This document shows, one piece after another, positions 6,392-13,387 of a DNA stretch of 13,387 bases. Within the stretch, counting starts at the first letter, position 1, and every line of letters begins with the position of its first letter. The DNA comes from Legionella genomosp. 1 (lineage in GTDB: Bacteria; Pseudomonadota; Gammaproteobacteria; Legionellales; Legionellaceae). The notes below the pieces were generated by a model. The model was not told where the DNA came from and searched no databases. It worked only from the letters and a program-made list of their open reading frames with translations. The DNA lies in assembly GCA_945901965.1 (NCBI GenBank), contig CAMDMN010000032.1, positions 1-13,387 on the forward strand. The letters run 5' to 3'. Position numbers and translations under genes: made by a program.

Positions 6392-8614
6392 ATGATTGGT
6401 AATATTTTAAGGCTATTTAAGGAGATGCTTCCTAAGTTAAATGAGGCAATAAAACTGGATATTATGGAGAGTATATCCAAAGAGATAGATGCTGATTTGC
6501 AAAAGATAAAAATTATAGATGGTCATTTTCTAGATGGAACTGATGGTTATGTTGATTATTATTCACATCATGCAGAAGTACAATTACAAAATCAAAAAAA
6601 ATACTTGGAAAAATACTTACATATAACTTTAATCATGCAAGCAACGTTATTAAGCATTAATAAATACAGGAAATTAGAGCATTTGCTTATTGATGATCAT
6701 GTTTTGCTGGCTAGTATAAAAGAAAATCAATTAATGCTGTTAAGAAAAGATATAAATTGCTTAATTCATAGTATTAATCCATATACTTTACTCGATCACA
6801 AAGATGTAAAAAGTTTTTTTGATAAAATTCACCAAAATGATGCCGACCGAAATGAGCTGAAAACCAAAATTTCTTTAATATCAAGGTCAACTGGTAGAAA
6901 AAAATCGTTATTAGAGCGACGAAAGATGGAGTTACATGTAAATATTACGGTGTTTGAAGAAAATATGTGCGATATAGATGGGTTTGCTATCGTTGATAAA
7001 AGAAAAATTGATTTACAAAAAAGACTCTTATTGCATGTACAACTTACAAAAACAATTCCACTTGGAATGATGGATGTTAAAAAAGCACTTTATATATTAC
7101 AAAATAGAAAATTAATTGAAAAAAAAATAAAAATTAAAAATGAACAAATGGAATTGTTTGGTATTAATGTTATTGATCTTGAAAATATTAAGCATGAATT
7201 GGTAGAGTTAAGAAAAGAATATTTATCTTTTAAATTTAGTAACTTTGTTGAGGAAGATGAAAATCTAATATCTATGCTTATAGAGATTAGGAATTTAATG
7301 GCATCTAGTATTAAGGATTACCAAGCTATTGCGGTATCTGGTGGTGAATATAATAGTTTATTGCATAAAACAACAGCATTTTATTGGGAAAATTTATCAT
7401 TATATCGGCAAACATTGGCGGCTGTTAATAAATTATTTCAAGAAGCTACCGGCTTGACCATCCATGGAAAATTTTTAGCTGAGTGTATACAACAGGCCTA
7501 TGCGCAGATCCCTGAAGAGAGATTGATTAACCTTGCATTAGAGCAGGTTGCTAAGGTTGATGTAAGTCTTAGTCAAAGAGAAACAGTTTATAGCAGAACT
7601 ATAGCAGGAGGATCTCCTCTTAATTTTTACAAAGATATGTCAGCTGTATTTAATGTGCGTACAGCTGCAGGGGTAGCTAAACCATTTTTTTATATTCCTT
7701 ACAATCCTAATTTATATGTACTTGATCATCCAGCACATATGGACTTAGCAAATACACTTGGAAACTGCTTTGGTGAATCACTGATGTTTCTTCAGCGGAT
7801 TAATGGAGAAAGTCCTGCTATCACAAATATTTGTCCGGAGAGGGACTTAATAAATTTTCAGCTCGACCAATCGAGAAAAATATTTGGTTGTAAAAAGATA
7901 AGCAGAATAGACATCGTAGAAAAGACAAGAGACCGAGGGCATTTGTTATGGGATGACATAAAAACCATTTTAATTAAAGCTCCTGAGTCAAAGCATGGTG
8001 ATTTATGCTTATGTAGATTTGATGGCGGTTCGATTGTAGGGCATGATGCAGAGGTTAAGCATGTGCTGGGTTTAATTAAATTAAATTCCGATGACTCTCC
8101 TTATAAATATGTTGTTTATGACTATAATTTTGGTGTGTTCGGCTGCTCTAGTGCTGCACAGTTGAAAATTTATTTTGAAATGGTATTAGAATATTATTCA
8201 AAGTTTTATATTTTTAAATTAGATAAATATGCTGATGTCTCTGAGAGTTGTAAGCGATTTATTAGCAATATTAAGCCTGTAGATGAACCTAATCCATTAA
8301 CTCCTTGTGAGCGACATTATTGGAGTCAGCAGCGTTTAGTACTTTTGGCTAAATATGGTAATATTAGCTCACTTCGTGGAGTTAATTTTGTCTTTGATAT
8401 AATTAAAGCAATGCCACCTTCTAGAGAAAAAGCTGAGATTGACCACGCTTTATTGGGAAATAAAGATTTTCCTCATCTTCGTGAAGTCTTTAGCGGTGCA
8501 GGGGATGTTAGATTGGCGGTTAGTAATAGTAGAGAAAGCTTTTTTTGCAAACATGAAAAACCTCGTTCGCTTATACCTGTTGAAGCAGCCCTTACTTTAG
8601 GGATAAAAATATAA
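6392..8614 (+). CDS. Putative Dot/Icm effector with YopT/C58-like cysteine protease domain (short paralog)
   Basis: I do not recognise a named gene. With the ATG at 6392 the product has 740 residues. That start aligns MIGNILRLFKEMLPKLN with MMKFLLDKIKKVLPDLN of the paralog at 8824 and lies just below a good promoter; an in-frame ATG at 6278 falls in the repeat. No clear ribosome binding site precedes 6392, a weakness of this choice. Residues 1-320 are charged, helical and probably coiled-coil (MMDVKKALYILQNR near 227). FYWENLSLYRQTL (330-342) precedes the best conserved domain, about 430-610. There C459 (LGNCFGES), H557 (VKHVLGLIKL) and D577 (VVYDYNFG) fit a papain-fold Cys-His-Asp triad like the YopT/C58 family. 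The catalytic activity is inferred. No signal peptide or membrane segment is seen. The protein ends soon after the protease domain and lacks the long C-terminal half of its neighbour. Alternatives are another clan CA enzyme such as a deubiquitinase, amidase or transglutaminase. Confidence 0.72.
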   Translation: MIGNILRLFKEMLPKLNEAIKLDIMESISKEIDADLQKIKIIDGHFLDGTDGYVDYYSHHAEVQLQNQKKYLEKYLHITLIMQATLLSINKYRKLEHLLIDDHVLLASIKENQLMLLRKDINCLIHSINPYTLLDHKDVKSFFDKIHQNDADRNELKTKISLISRSTGRKKSLLERRKMELHVNITVFEENMCDIDGFAIVDKRKIDLQKRLLLHVQLTKTIPLGMMDVKKALYILQNRKLIEKKIKIKNEQMELFGINVIDLENIKHELVELRKEYLSFKFSNFVEEDENLISMLIEIRNLMASSIKDYQAIAVSGGEYNSLLHKTTAFYWENLSLYRQTLAAVNKLFQEATGLTIHGKFLAECIQQAYAQIPEERLINLALEQVAKVDVSLSQRETVYSRTIAGGSPLNFYKDMSAVFNVRTAAGVAKPFFYIPYNPNLYVLDHPAHMDLANTLGNCFGESLMFLQRINGESPAITNICPERDLINFQLDQSRKIFGCKKISRIDIVEKTRDRGHLLWDDIKTILIKAPESKHGDLCLCRFDGGSIVGHDAEVKHVLGLIKLNSDDSPYKYVVYDYNFGVFGCSSAAQLKIYFEMVLEYYSKFYIFKLDKYADVSESCKRFISNIKPVDEPNPLTPCERHYWSQQRLVLLAKYGNISSLRGVNFVFDIIKAMPPSREKAEIDHALLGNKDFPHLREVFSGAGDVRLAVSNSRESFFCKHEKPRSLIPVEAALTLGIKI

Positions 8615-8661
8615 TATACACATATTACAGACTTAACTCTCATATAGACAAATAAACTGCT

Positions 8662-8728
8662 GTAGGTTGGGCCTTAGTCCTTAACTTAATAGTAGTGGAC
8701 GGAGGGTTATGGGCCTAGCCCAACCTAC
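8662..8728 (+). repeat. Small hairpin-ended repeat element, copy A
   Basis: The ends GTAGGTTGGGC (8662-8672) and GCCCAACCTAC (8718-8728) are perfect 11-bp inverted repeats around a 45-base interior. The interior contains CTTAACTTAAT (8680-8690) and TATGGGC (8708-8714). The same two blocks, with the same 17-base gap and followed by CCCAAC, occur in reverse orientation after the next gene (copy B, 13297-13387). In RNA the element would form a hairpin and may help terminate transcripts of the upstream effector-like gene, though no T-tract follows. It encodes nothing and resembles a non-autonomous mobile or REP-type element. Confidence 0.7.
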
Positions 8729-8770
8729 TGTTATACAATCATCATAATTCCCAACGGTATTAATTTAATG

Positions 8771-8779
8771 TGCTATAAT
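8771..8779 (+). promoter_or_regulatory. Predicted extended -10 promoter element for the large effector-like gene
   Basis: TGCTATAAT combines a perfect -10 hexamer (8774-8779) with the TG of an extended -10. No good -35 hexamer is found at 16-18 bases upstream, which extended -10 promoters can tolerate. Transcription would begin near 8786, about 38 bases before the ATG at 8824, a leader length similar to that predicted for the paralog at 6392. Confidence 0.45.
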
Positions 8780-8823
8780 ATTAGCATATAGATTTAAAAT
8801 TGCTCTGTTGTGGAGTACTGACA

Positions 8824-11800
8824 ATGATGAAATTTCTTTTAGACAAAATCAAGAAAGTCCTTCCTGATTTAAATGGGGCAATGAACTTAGGCATCGTAAA
8901 GTATCTTAGTGAACAGTTAGATATTGATTTAAAGAAATTAGCAGCTAATGATCGCTATTTTATGGATACAGCCGAAGGTTTTATCGATTATTATTCTCCA
9001 CATTTTGAAGATCAACAAAAAAACAAACAAGCTCTTCTTGAAAAATATCTAGAAGTTTTGGCTTTAATTGAAGCAACTATAATGTTGATTGAACAGAAAA
9101 AGAAAGAAGAAGCTGAACTACTTTTAGCTGAAGTTACGCCAGAAAATAAAAAAAAAATACGTGAAGTACGTAAATCAATCAGTGGATTAATATGTATCAA
9201 AGACCCAGCACTTTTACTAGCAAGAAACGATATAAAAAAAACCATTTTAAAAATAAAAGAAATTGATAAGGATCGTAAAGAACTTAGAAAATTAGTTAAA
9301 GAATTAAAAGATGATGATAATTCTGGATGTGGCTTATTTAAGTTGTCAGAATCCAAAAAGAGTATTTCTAAAGAGGAACTACGTTTATTTTTAAACAATA
9401 AACCAGCATTTGCATTGTTTGGCACAAAAGTGTTTTTCATTTATAAAGATGGTAGCAAAACTAGATTAACTGAAAATGCATCTCCTGAACTTATGAGGAT
9501 ATTTCCTACTAACTATGATGAATGTGAGGCTGCAACTTCAGAGCAAATTAGGAAAATAGAATTATGCGTTATCGACTATAAATCCCCAGTTATTATAAAA
9601 ATGTCTGATGATGAAAGAATGATAAAAGAAGGACTTAAGCTGCAATTAGAGATTAAGATGCAAGGAGTAAGTAAGGCAAAAGGAGTTGAAAAAGCAGAAA
9701 AAAAGAGAAGTAGTTTAGAAGTTCAACTTGCTATCCATATGAAACTACAGGCAAAAATTCCTCATGGGTTAATGGATATAAAAAGAGTGCTTTATATCCT
9801 ACAGAATAAAATAAAAATAAATGAAGAGATACCTATACTAGAACTTAAATTGAAAAAAGAAGGTTTAACTGGAGATGAAAGAGGCAAGCTTACACAGGAA
9901 TTAACTGAATTACAAAAGAGTTTTGAATTTTTTAAATTAAGCGATATCTTTTCAGATGAGAAAGAAATAGAGGATATGTTTTCAGATCTTAGAGGCTTAA
10001 TGAAGACAAGTATAAAGGATTTCCAGGAAATAGTTGTTCATGGTGGTGATTTTAATGCTCTATTGCATAAATCTACCGGATTTTATTGGGAAAATTTATC
10101 TCTTTATAGACAAACATTATTAGCTATAGATAAATACCTTAAAGATAAAACTAGCTTGACTACTCAAGGAAAAGTTGTAGCAGAATCTGTATGTGAAGCA
10201 ATTAGAAAGTTACCTACAGAAAGAGAGATTATTGATGCTTTACAAAAAATTACTAAGGTGGATGAGGACTTTAGTAAATGTAAAGAAATTTACGATCCTA
10301 AGAAAGAACCTTTCGTTGGCTTTTTCAGTAAATTACCAATGTTTACTGAACTTATGGAGTATTTCAAACAAAAAGGAGGGGACTTTTTTTATGTTCCTTA
10401 TAATGCTCATTTATATGTGCTTGATCACCCATCACATACGGACTTAGCTGATGCGCTTGGAAATTGCCATGGTGAGGCAATGATGTTTCTTCAACGAATA
10501 AATGAAAAAAAACCTACTATTAATAATATTTGTCCTGAGTCTGATTTAATTAATTTTCAGCTTAATCAGTTAAAAAAAATATCTTCTAGTAAAGAGGTAA
10601 AGTCATTAGGTTATGGCGTTGTACCTCCAGATGTAAGAGGGGTTACATGGGATGATATCAAAGCTACGGTACAAAAAGAAGTTAAGTCAGAGCATGGTGA
10701 TTTATGCCTGCTTAAATTAGATGGCGGTGAGAAGGAAGGTCGTAGTGATGAGATTGGTCATCGTATAGCTCTAATAAAATTAAAATCTCCACCTGCAAAA
10801 TATAAGTATGTAGTTTATGACTATAATTTGGGAGCTATGGGTTTAAGTGATGATTTACAACTGCAAGAATATTTTAATAAAGTATTAAGCTACTTTTTGC
10901 CGTTTAAAAAATTTGATTTAGAAAAGCATGGCGAGGTAAATACAAATTGCTTGGAGTTTATTGATAGCATTAGACCTACATCCAATGCTAGTTTGGATAC
11001 TGTTTGTAAGCGAGACTACTGGAATAAACAACGTCTTATGCTATTAGCAAAATATGGTGATAATAATCCACAAAACGGGCTTCGTAAGGTGTTGGAAAAT
11101 ACTGGCATGCTTAGTCCTGCAGATAGAATTTCTATTTACGAAGCCGTATTAGAAAATAAAAATGTGTCTTTGGGTGAACTACTTACATGGTCAATTGAAT
11201 CTAATAACTTAGAATTTATTGAAAAACTTTTGGTGCAGGATTCCATTAAAGATTTTGAATATTTAGAAACAAATTTCGCTAACGAAGAAAAAATCGCTCA
11301 ACTGGTATCGGATGGTAAAGTGCCTGCCGATGTAGCACCTCAGGTATTTAATAAAAATAAAGCTATTATTTTAGCGGCATATAGAAAAGATAGTTCAACT
11401 ATTAAATTTGCAGATGAGAGTATTGTTGTGTCATTGGTTAAAAGTAAGGACGTTAAATTAAGCGATGCTATAGTAGGAAATGAGAAAACAATGTTATATA
11501 AATTGATACAACTTTCCATTAAAAAATTTGATATAGAGCTGATGATAGAAATTTTAAATAATAGATCTTTTTTAAGCGATGATATTAAGTATTCTAATAC
11601 TGGAATTTATAACATTGAACGGGATATAATTTTTCTTTTGGATAATGGTAAAATTGATGCACAACTAGCATGCAGTGTATTTAGGACAAATATAGAGATT
11701 GTTAATGCGGCTTTTAAAAAAAATAGCGATAACTTAAAATATGTTGATTTAAAGATGGTTAGAGAGTTATTGCGAATTGGTTATATCAAAGCTCGAGATG

Positions 11801-13284
11801 TGTATAATGTATTTGGGAATGATATTGAATTTGTAAAGGTTGCTTATGAAATGGATTACGACCTATCTAAATCTTCAATAAAATTTGTGGATAGTTCGCT
11901 AGTAAAAGAACTTGCCAAAGATCGTAGATATTTAAATCAAGACCGGGTAAATTTTTGCAAAGCATTTAGCACAAATAAGGATGTTGTATTAACCTTGTAT
12001 CAAGTAGCTCCACCAGATCAAGATATACTTCAATATGCAGATAAGTCTTTAATTATAGCGCTGATTGCAAGTGGTGACTTGAAAAAATCAGCTAAAATCA
12101 TGGATGAAAGCGATCTTAAAAGTGTATGCCATTTATTTAATAAGGATGAAAATGTTGTATTAGCGGCTTTTAGTAAGTCTCATGATCAAGAAGGTTTACT
12201 TCAAATTATTAATAAAGACTTACGCAAAAGGTTAATTACAGAAGGAAAAATACCTCTTGATGTTGCTGCAAAAGCATTTCCAAAAGATGAAAATTTTAAA
12301 TTAGGAATCAAGATTCAGAAACAATTAGAATCTTTATGTTCATTGAATAAAGCTGGATCTAACCTGATTAGTAATATTAAAGAGCTTAATAGTATATTCA
12401 TATCAATTGGCAAAATTCCATTTGATAAGATTTTACAGAGCATCGATGAAATTGGTAGAGATTTATGTAAGCAATTAATTCTAAAGAAACCATCATTAGA
12501 TATTGCTGCTCAAGAAAAATTATCAGTAGATCAAGATTCACTTCCAAGATTGAGTGGCGAAGATTTGCTTGCTAAATTAATGCAGCTTGCGGATATAAAA
12601 AATGGATTAATTCTAGCTCAATATCGTGAGGCCAATATTGGTTTAGGGAAAACTGTTGTTCCAGTAACATCTGCTGTTCCAGTAACATCTGCTGTTCCAG
12701 TAGCATCTGCTGTTCCAGTAACATCTGCATCTGCAGCAGAACAAGCTATTCAAAACAAAGCTGTGAATGAACGTAAATTATTGGAGGGAAATATTGAACA
12801 GCAAAGATTGTTGTTTATTAAATATTTAGATGAACTCAAAATTAAAACTAAAGTACTTATAAGCAAAAAAAATGAAGGAAATAAAAAATATTATAAAGTA
12901 GGTATGGTTGCAGAAACATTAAATTTTGTATTAGATGCTGCATCTAAAAAATTTTTTGCAACTCCTACTCGCTTAGAGTTCAAAATATTTAAAGATTCAT
13001 GTGAAGGTGCAATACGTAATGTTGAAAAAGAATTTAAACAGCACCGGAGTATGGTTGGAAAAATTTGGAAGGGAATTAGGACAATTTTAAAGGGAATTAT
13101 CGGAGTGATTGCCCTCTTAGCAGTTATTCCTTATTTTGCTATGGAAAGAAAATCAAAGCATAGTTTTAGAAACACTTTCTTCGCCAACTCTAAAACTGAC
13201 TCATCTGAAAAATTAGCAACATTTGAAAAGGGAGCAAAAACAGTAATAGATGAGCTCGAAAAAAATTATCCACCTAAATCTTAA
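8824..13284 (+). CDS. Putative large Dot/Icm effector: C58-like protease, helical repeats, C-terminal membrane anchor
   Basis: The 1486-residue product is not a named gene I recognise. GGAG at 8812-8815 lies 8 bases before the ATG at 8824, favouring it over an in-frame TTG at 8800. Residues 1-170 are helical and match the paralog. About 175-260 is an insert absent from the paralog (around FALFGTKVFFIYKDGS). LMDIKRVLYILQNK (from 316) and FYWENLSLYRQTL (420-432) lead to the protease-like domain, about 519-700, with C548 (LGNCHGEA), H646 (EIGHRIALIKL) and D666 (VVYDYNLG). About 810-1165 holds roughly seven degenerate 40-50-residue helical repeats with a pattern like L.YAD..L...L..GK....VA..VF.KDE.VVLAAF, reminiscent of DUF4116. 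Four VPVTSA-type units follow (1279-1302). The C terminus has one membrane segment (about 1422-1441, ILKGIIGVIALLAVIPYFAM) within a pattern (EFKIFKDSCEGAI, HRS, then FF, TDSSEKL) that I recall from the ends of Legionella and Coxiella effectors. The acidic tail IDELEKNYPPKS could serve as a Dot/Icm signal. All functions are inferred. Confidence 0.75.
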   Translation: MMKFLLDKIKKVLPDLNGAMNLGIVKYLSEQLDIDLKKLAANDRYFMDTAEGFIDYYSPHFEDQQKNKQALLEKYLEVLALIEATIMLIEQKKKEEAELLLAEVTPENKKKIREVRKSISGLICIKDPALLLARNDIKKTILKIKEIDKDRKELRKLVKELKDDDNSGCGLFKLSESKKSISKEELRLFLNNKPAFALFGTKVFFIYKDGSKTRLTENASPELMRIFPTNYDECEAATSEQIRKIELCVIDYKSPVIIKMSDDERMIKEGLKLQLEIKMQGVSKAKGVEKAEKKRSSLEVQLAIHMKLQAKIPHGLMDIKRVLYILQNKIKINEEIPILELKLKKEGLTGDERGKLTQELTELQKSFEFFKLSDIFSDEKEIEDMFSDLRGLMKTSIKDFQEIVVHGGDFNALLHKSTGFYWENLSLYRQTLLAIDKYLKDKTSLTTQGKVVAESVCEAIRKLPTEREIIDALQKITKVDEDFSKCKEIYDPKKEPFVGFFSKLPMFTELMEYFKQKGGDFFYVPYNAHLYVLDHPSHTDLADALGNCHGEAMMFLQRINEKKPTINNICPESDLINFQLNQLKKISSSKEVKSLGYGVVPPDVRGVTWDDIKATVQKEVKSEHGDLCLLKLDGGEKEGRSDEIGHRIALIKLKSPPAKYKYVVYDYNLGAMGLSDDLQLQEYFNKVLSYFLPFKKFDLEKHGEVNTNCLEFIDSIRPTSNASLDTVCKRDYWNKQRLMLLAKYGDNNPQNGLRKVLENTGMLSPADRISIYEAVLENKNVSLGELLTWSIESNNLEFIEKLLVQDSIKDFEYLETNFANEEKIAQLVSDGKVPADVAPQVFNKNKAIILAAYRKDSSTIKFADESIVVSLVKSKDVKLSDAIVGNEKTMLYKLIQLSIKKFDIELMIEILNNRSFLSDDIKYSNTGIYNIERDIIFLLDNGKIDAQLACSVFRTNIEIVNAAFKKNSDNLKYVDLKMVRELLRIGYIKARDVYNVFGNDIEFVKVAYEMDYDLSKSSIKFVDSSLVKELAKDRRYLNQDRVNFCKAFSTNKDVVLTLYQVAPPDQDILQYADKSLIIALIASGDLKKSAKIMDESDLKSVCHLFNKDENVVLAAFSKSHDQEGLLQIINKDLRKRLITEGKIPLDVAAKAFPKDENFKLGIKIQKQLESLCSLNKAGSNLISNIKELNSIFISIGKIPFDKILQSIDEIGRDLCKQLILKKPSLDIAAQEKLSVDQDSLPRLSGEDLLAKLMQLADIKNGLILAQYREANIGLGKTVVPVTSAVPVTSAVPVASAVPVTSASAAEQAIQNKAVNERKLLEGNIEQQRLLFIKYLDELKIKTKVLISKKNEGNKKYYKVGMVAETLNFVLDAASKKFFATPTRLEFKIFKDSCEGAIRNVEKEFKQHRSMVGKIWKGIRTILKGIIGVIALLAVIPYFAMERKSKHSFRNTFFANSKTDSSEKLATFEKGAKTVIDELEKNYPPKS
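12658..12729 (+). repeat. Four 18-bp tandem repeats encoding VPVTSA units
   Basis: Four head-to-tail copies of GTTCCAGTAACATCTGCT lie at 12658, 12676, 12694 and 12712. The third differs by one base (GTAGCA for GTAACA), giving VPVASA instead of VPVTSA. They encode residues 1279-1302 of the large effector-like protein, a Pro/Thr/Ser/Ala-rich linker between the helical repeats and the C-terminal membrane module. Near-identity at DNA level suggests recent slippage expansion, and every unit change keeps the reading frame. Confidence 0.95.
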
Positions 13285-13296
13285 GTAGATTGTGTC

Positions 13297-13387
13297 TTGG
13301 CCCAACAAATTATAGCTCGGTATTTAAATTGTTGGGTCAATGCCCATAGCTGTCAGGCTACTGCCATTAAGTTAAGAAAAATTACTT
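13297..13387 (-). repeat. Small hairpin-ended repeat element, copy B (cut by window end)
   Basis: TTGGCCCAACAA (13297-13308) and TTGTTGGGTCAA (13329-13340) form a 12-bp stem with one G-T wobble and a 20-base loop, starting 12 bases after the stop of the large gene; it may act as its transcript-end hairpin. The sequence from GTTGGG (13331-13336) onward, read on the minus strand, matches copy A: GCCCATA (13342-13348) and ATTAAGTTAAG (13366-13376) are complements of TATGGGC and CTTAACTTAAT with the same 17-base gap. Bases 13377-13387 may belong to the element, whose other end lies outside the window. Confidence 0.65.

Noticed and set aside
8800..8823. TTG start giving eight more residues on the large effector-like protein
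   Set aside because: The extension would cover the GGAG ribosome binding site at 8812-8815, which is well placed for the ATG at 8824.
9012..9440. Open frame on the minus strand inside the large effector-like gene
   Set aside because: It is a low-complexity Ser/Phe/Leu-rich shadow of a Lys/Glu-rich coding region on the other strand.
10193..10447. Second + strand frame inside the large effector-like gene
   Set aside because: It overlaps the conserved protease-like coding frame, with no ribosome binding site or recognisable product.

Overview
The window is an AT-rich stretch (roughly one third G+C by eye) from a gammaproteobacterium with a Dot/Icm type IVB secretion system. The gene order and protein sequences place it in the Legionellales (Legionella, Coxiella, Rickettsiella, Berkiella, Aquicella and relatives). 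The genus cannot be fixed from this window.

Left half (1-6152), all on the + strand: the 3' end of icmE/dotG, then icmG/dotF, icmC/dotE, icmD/dotP, a clear intrinsic terminator, icmJ/dotN and icmB/dotO. This is the canonical Legionella order, and the terminator falls where L. pneumophila separates the icmMLKEGCD and icmJB transcription units. Together the genes encode core-channel parts (DotG, DotF), small inner-membrane proteins (DotE, DotP), a zinc-binding part of the coupling complex (DotN) and the main secretion ATPase (DotO).

Right half (6153-13387): instead of the tphA/icmF genes that follow icmB in L. pneumophila there is a GC-rich palindromic repeat, then two large paralogous genes on the same strand, each with its own likely promoter. 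Their products (740 and 1486 aa with the starts chosen here) share a coiled-coil-rich N-terminal half and a very well conserved central domain. In that domain a Cys, His and Asp occur with identical spacing (98 and 20 residues) in both, in contexts resembling YopT/C58 papain-fold cysteine proteases. The longer paralog adds about seven degenerate helical repeats, a VPVTSA tandem-repeat linker and a C-terminal membrane-anchor module like those on Legionella-type effectors. I read both as probable Dot/Icm substrates encoded next to their own secretion machine. The function is inferred from motifs only.

The larger paralog is bracketed by two copies, in opposite orientation, of a small repeat element with hairpin-forming GTTGGG/CCCAAC ends. 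No tRNA, rRNA, CRISPR array or transposase gene was seen. No stretch without a gene exceeds 300 bases.
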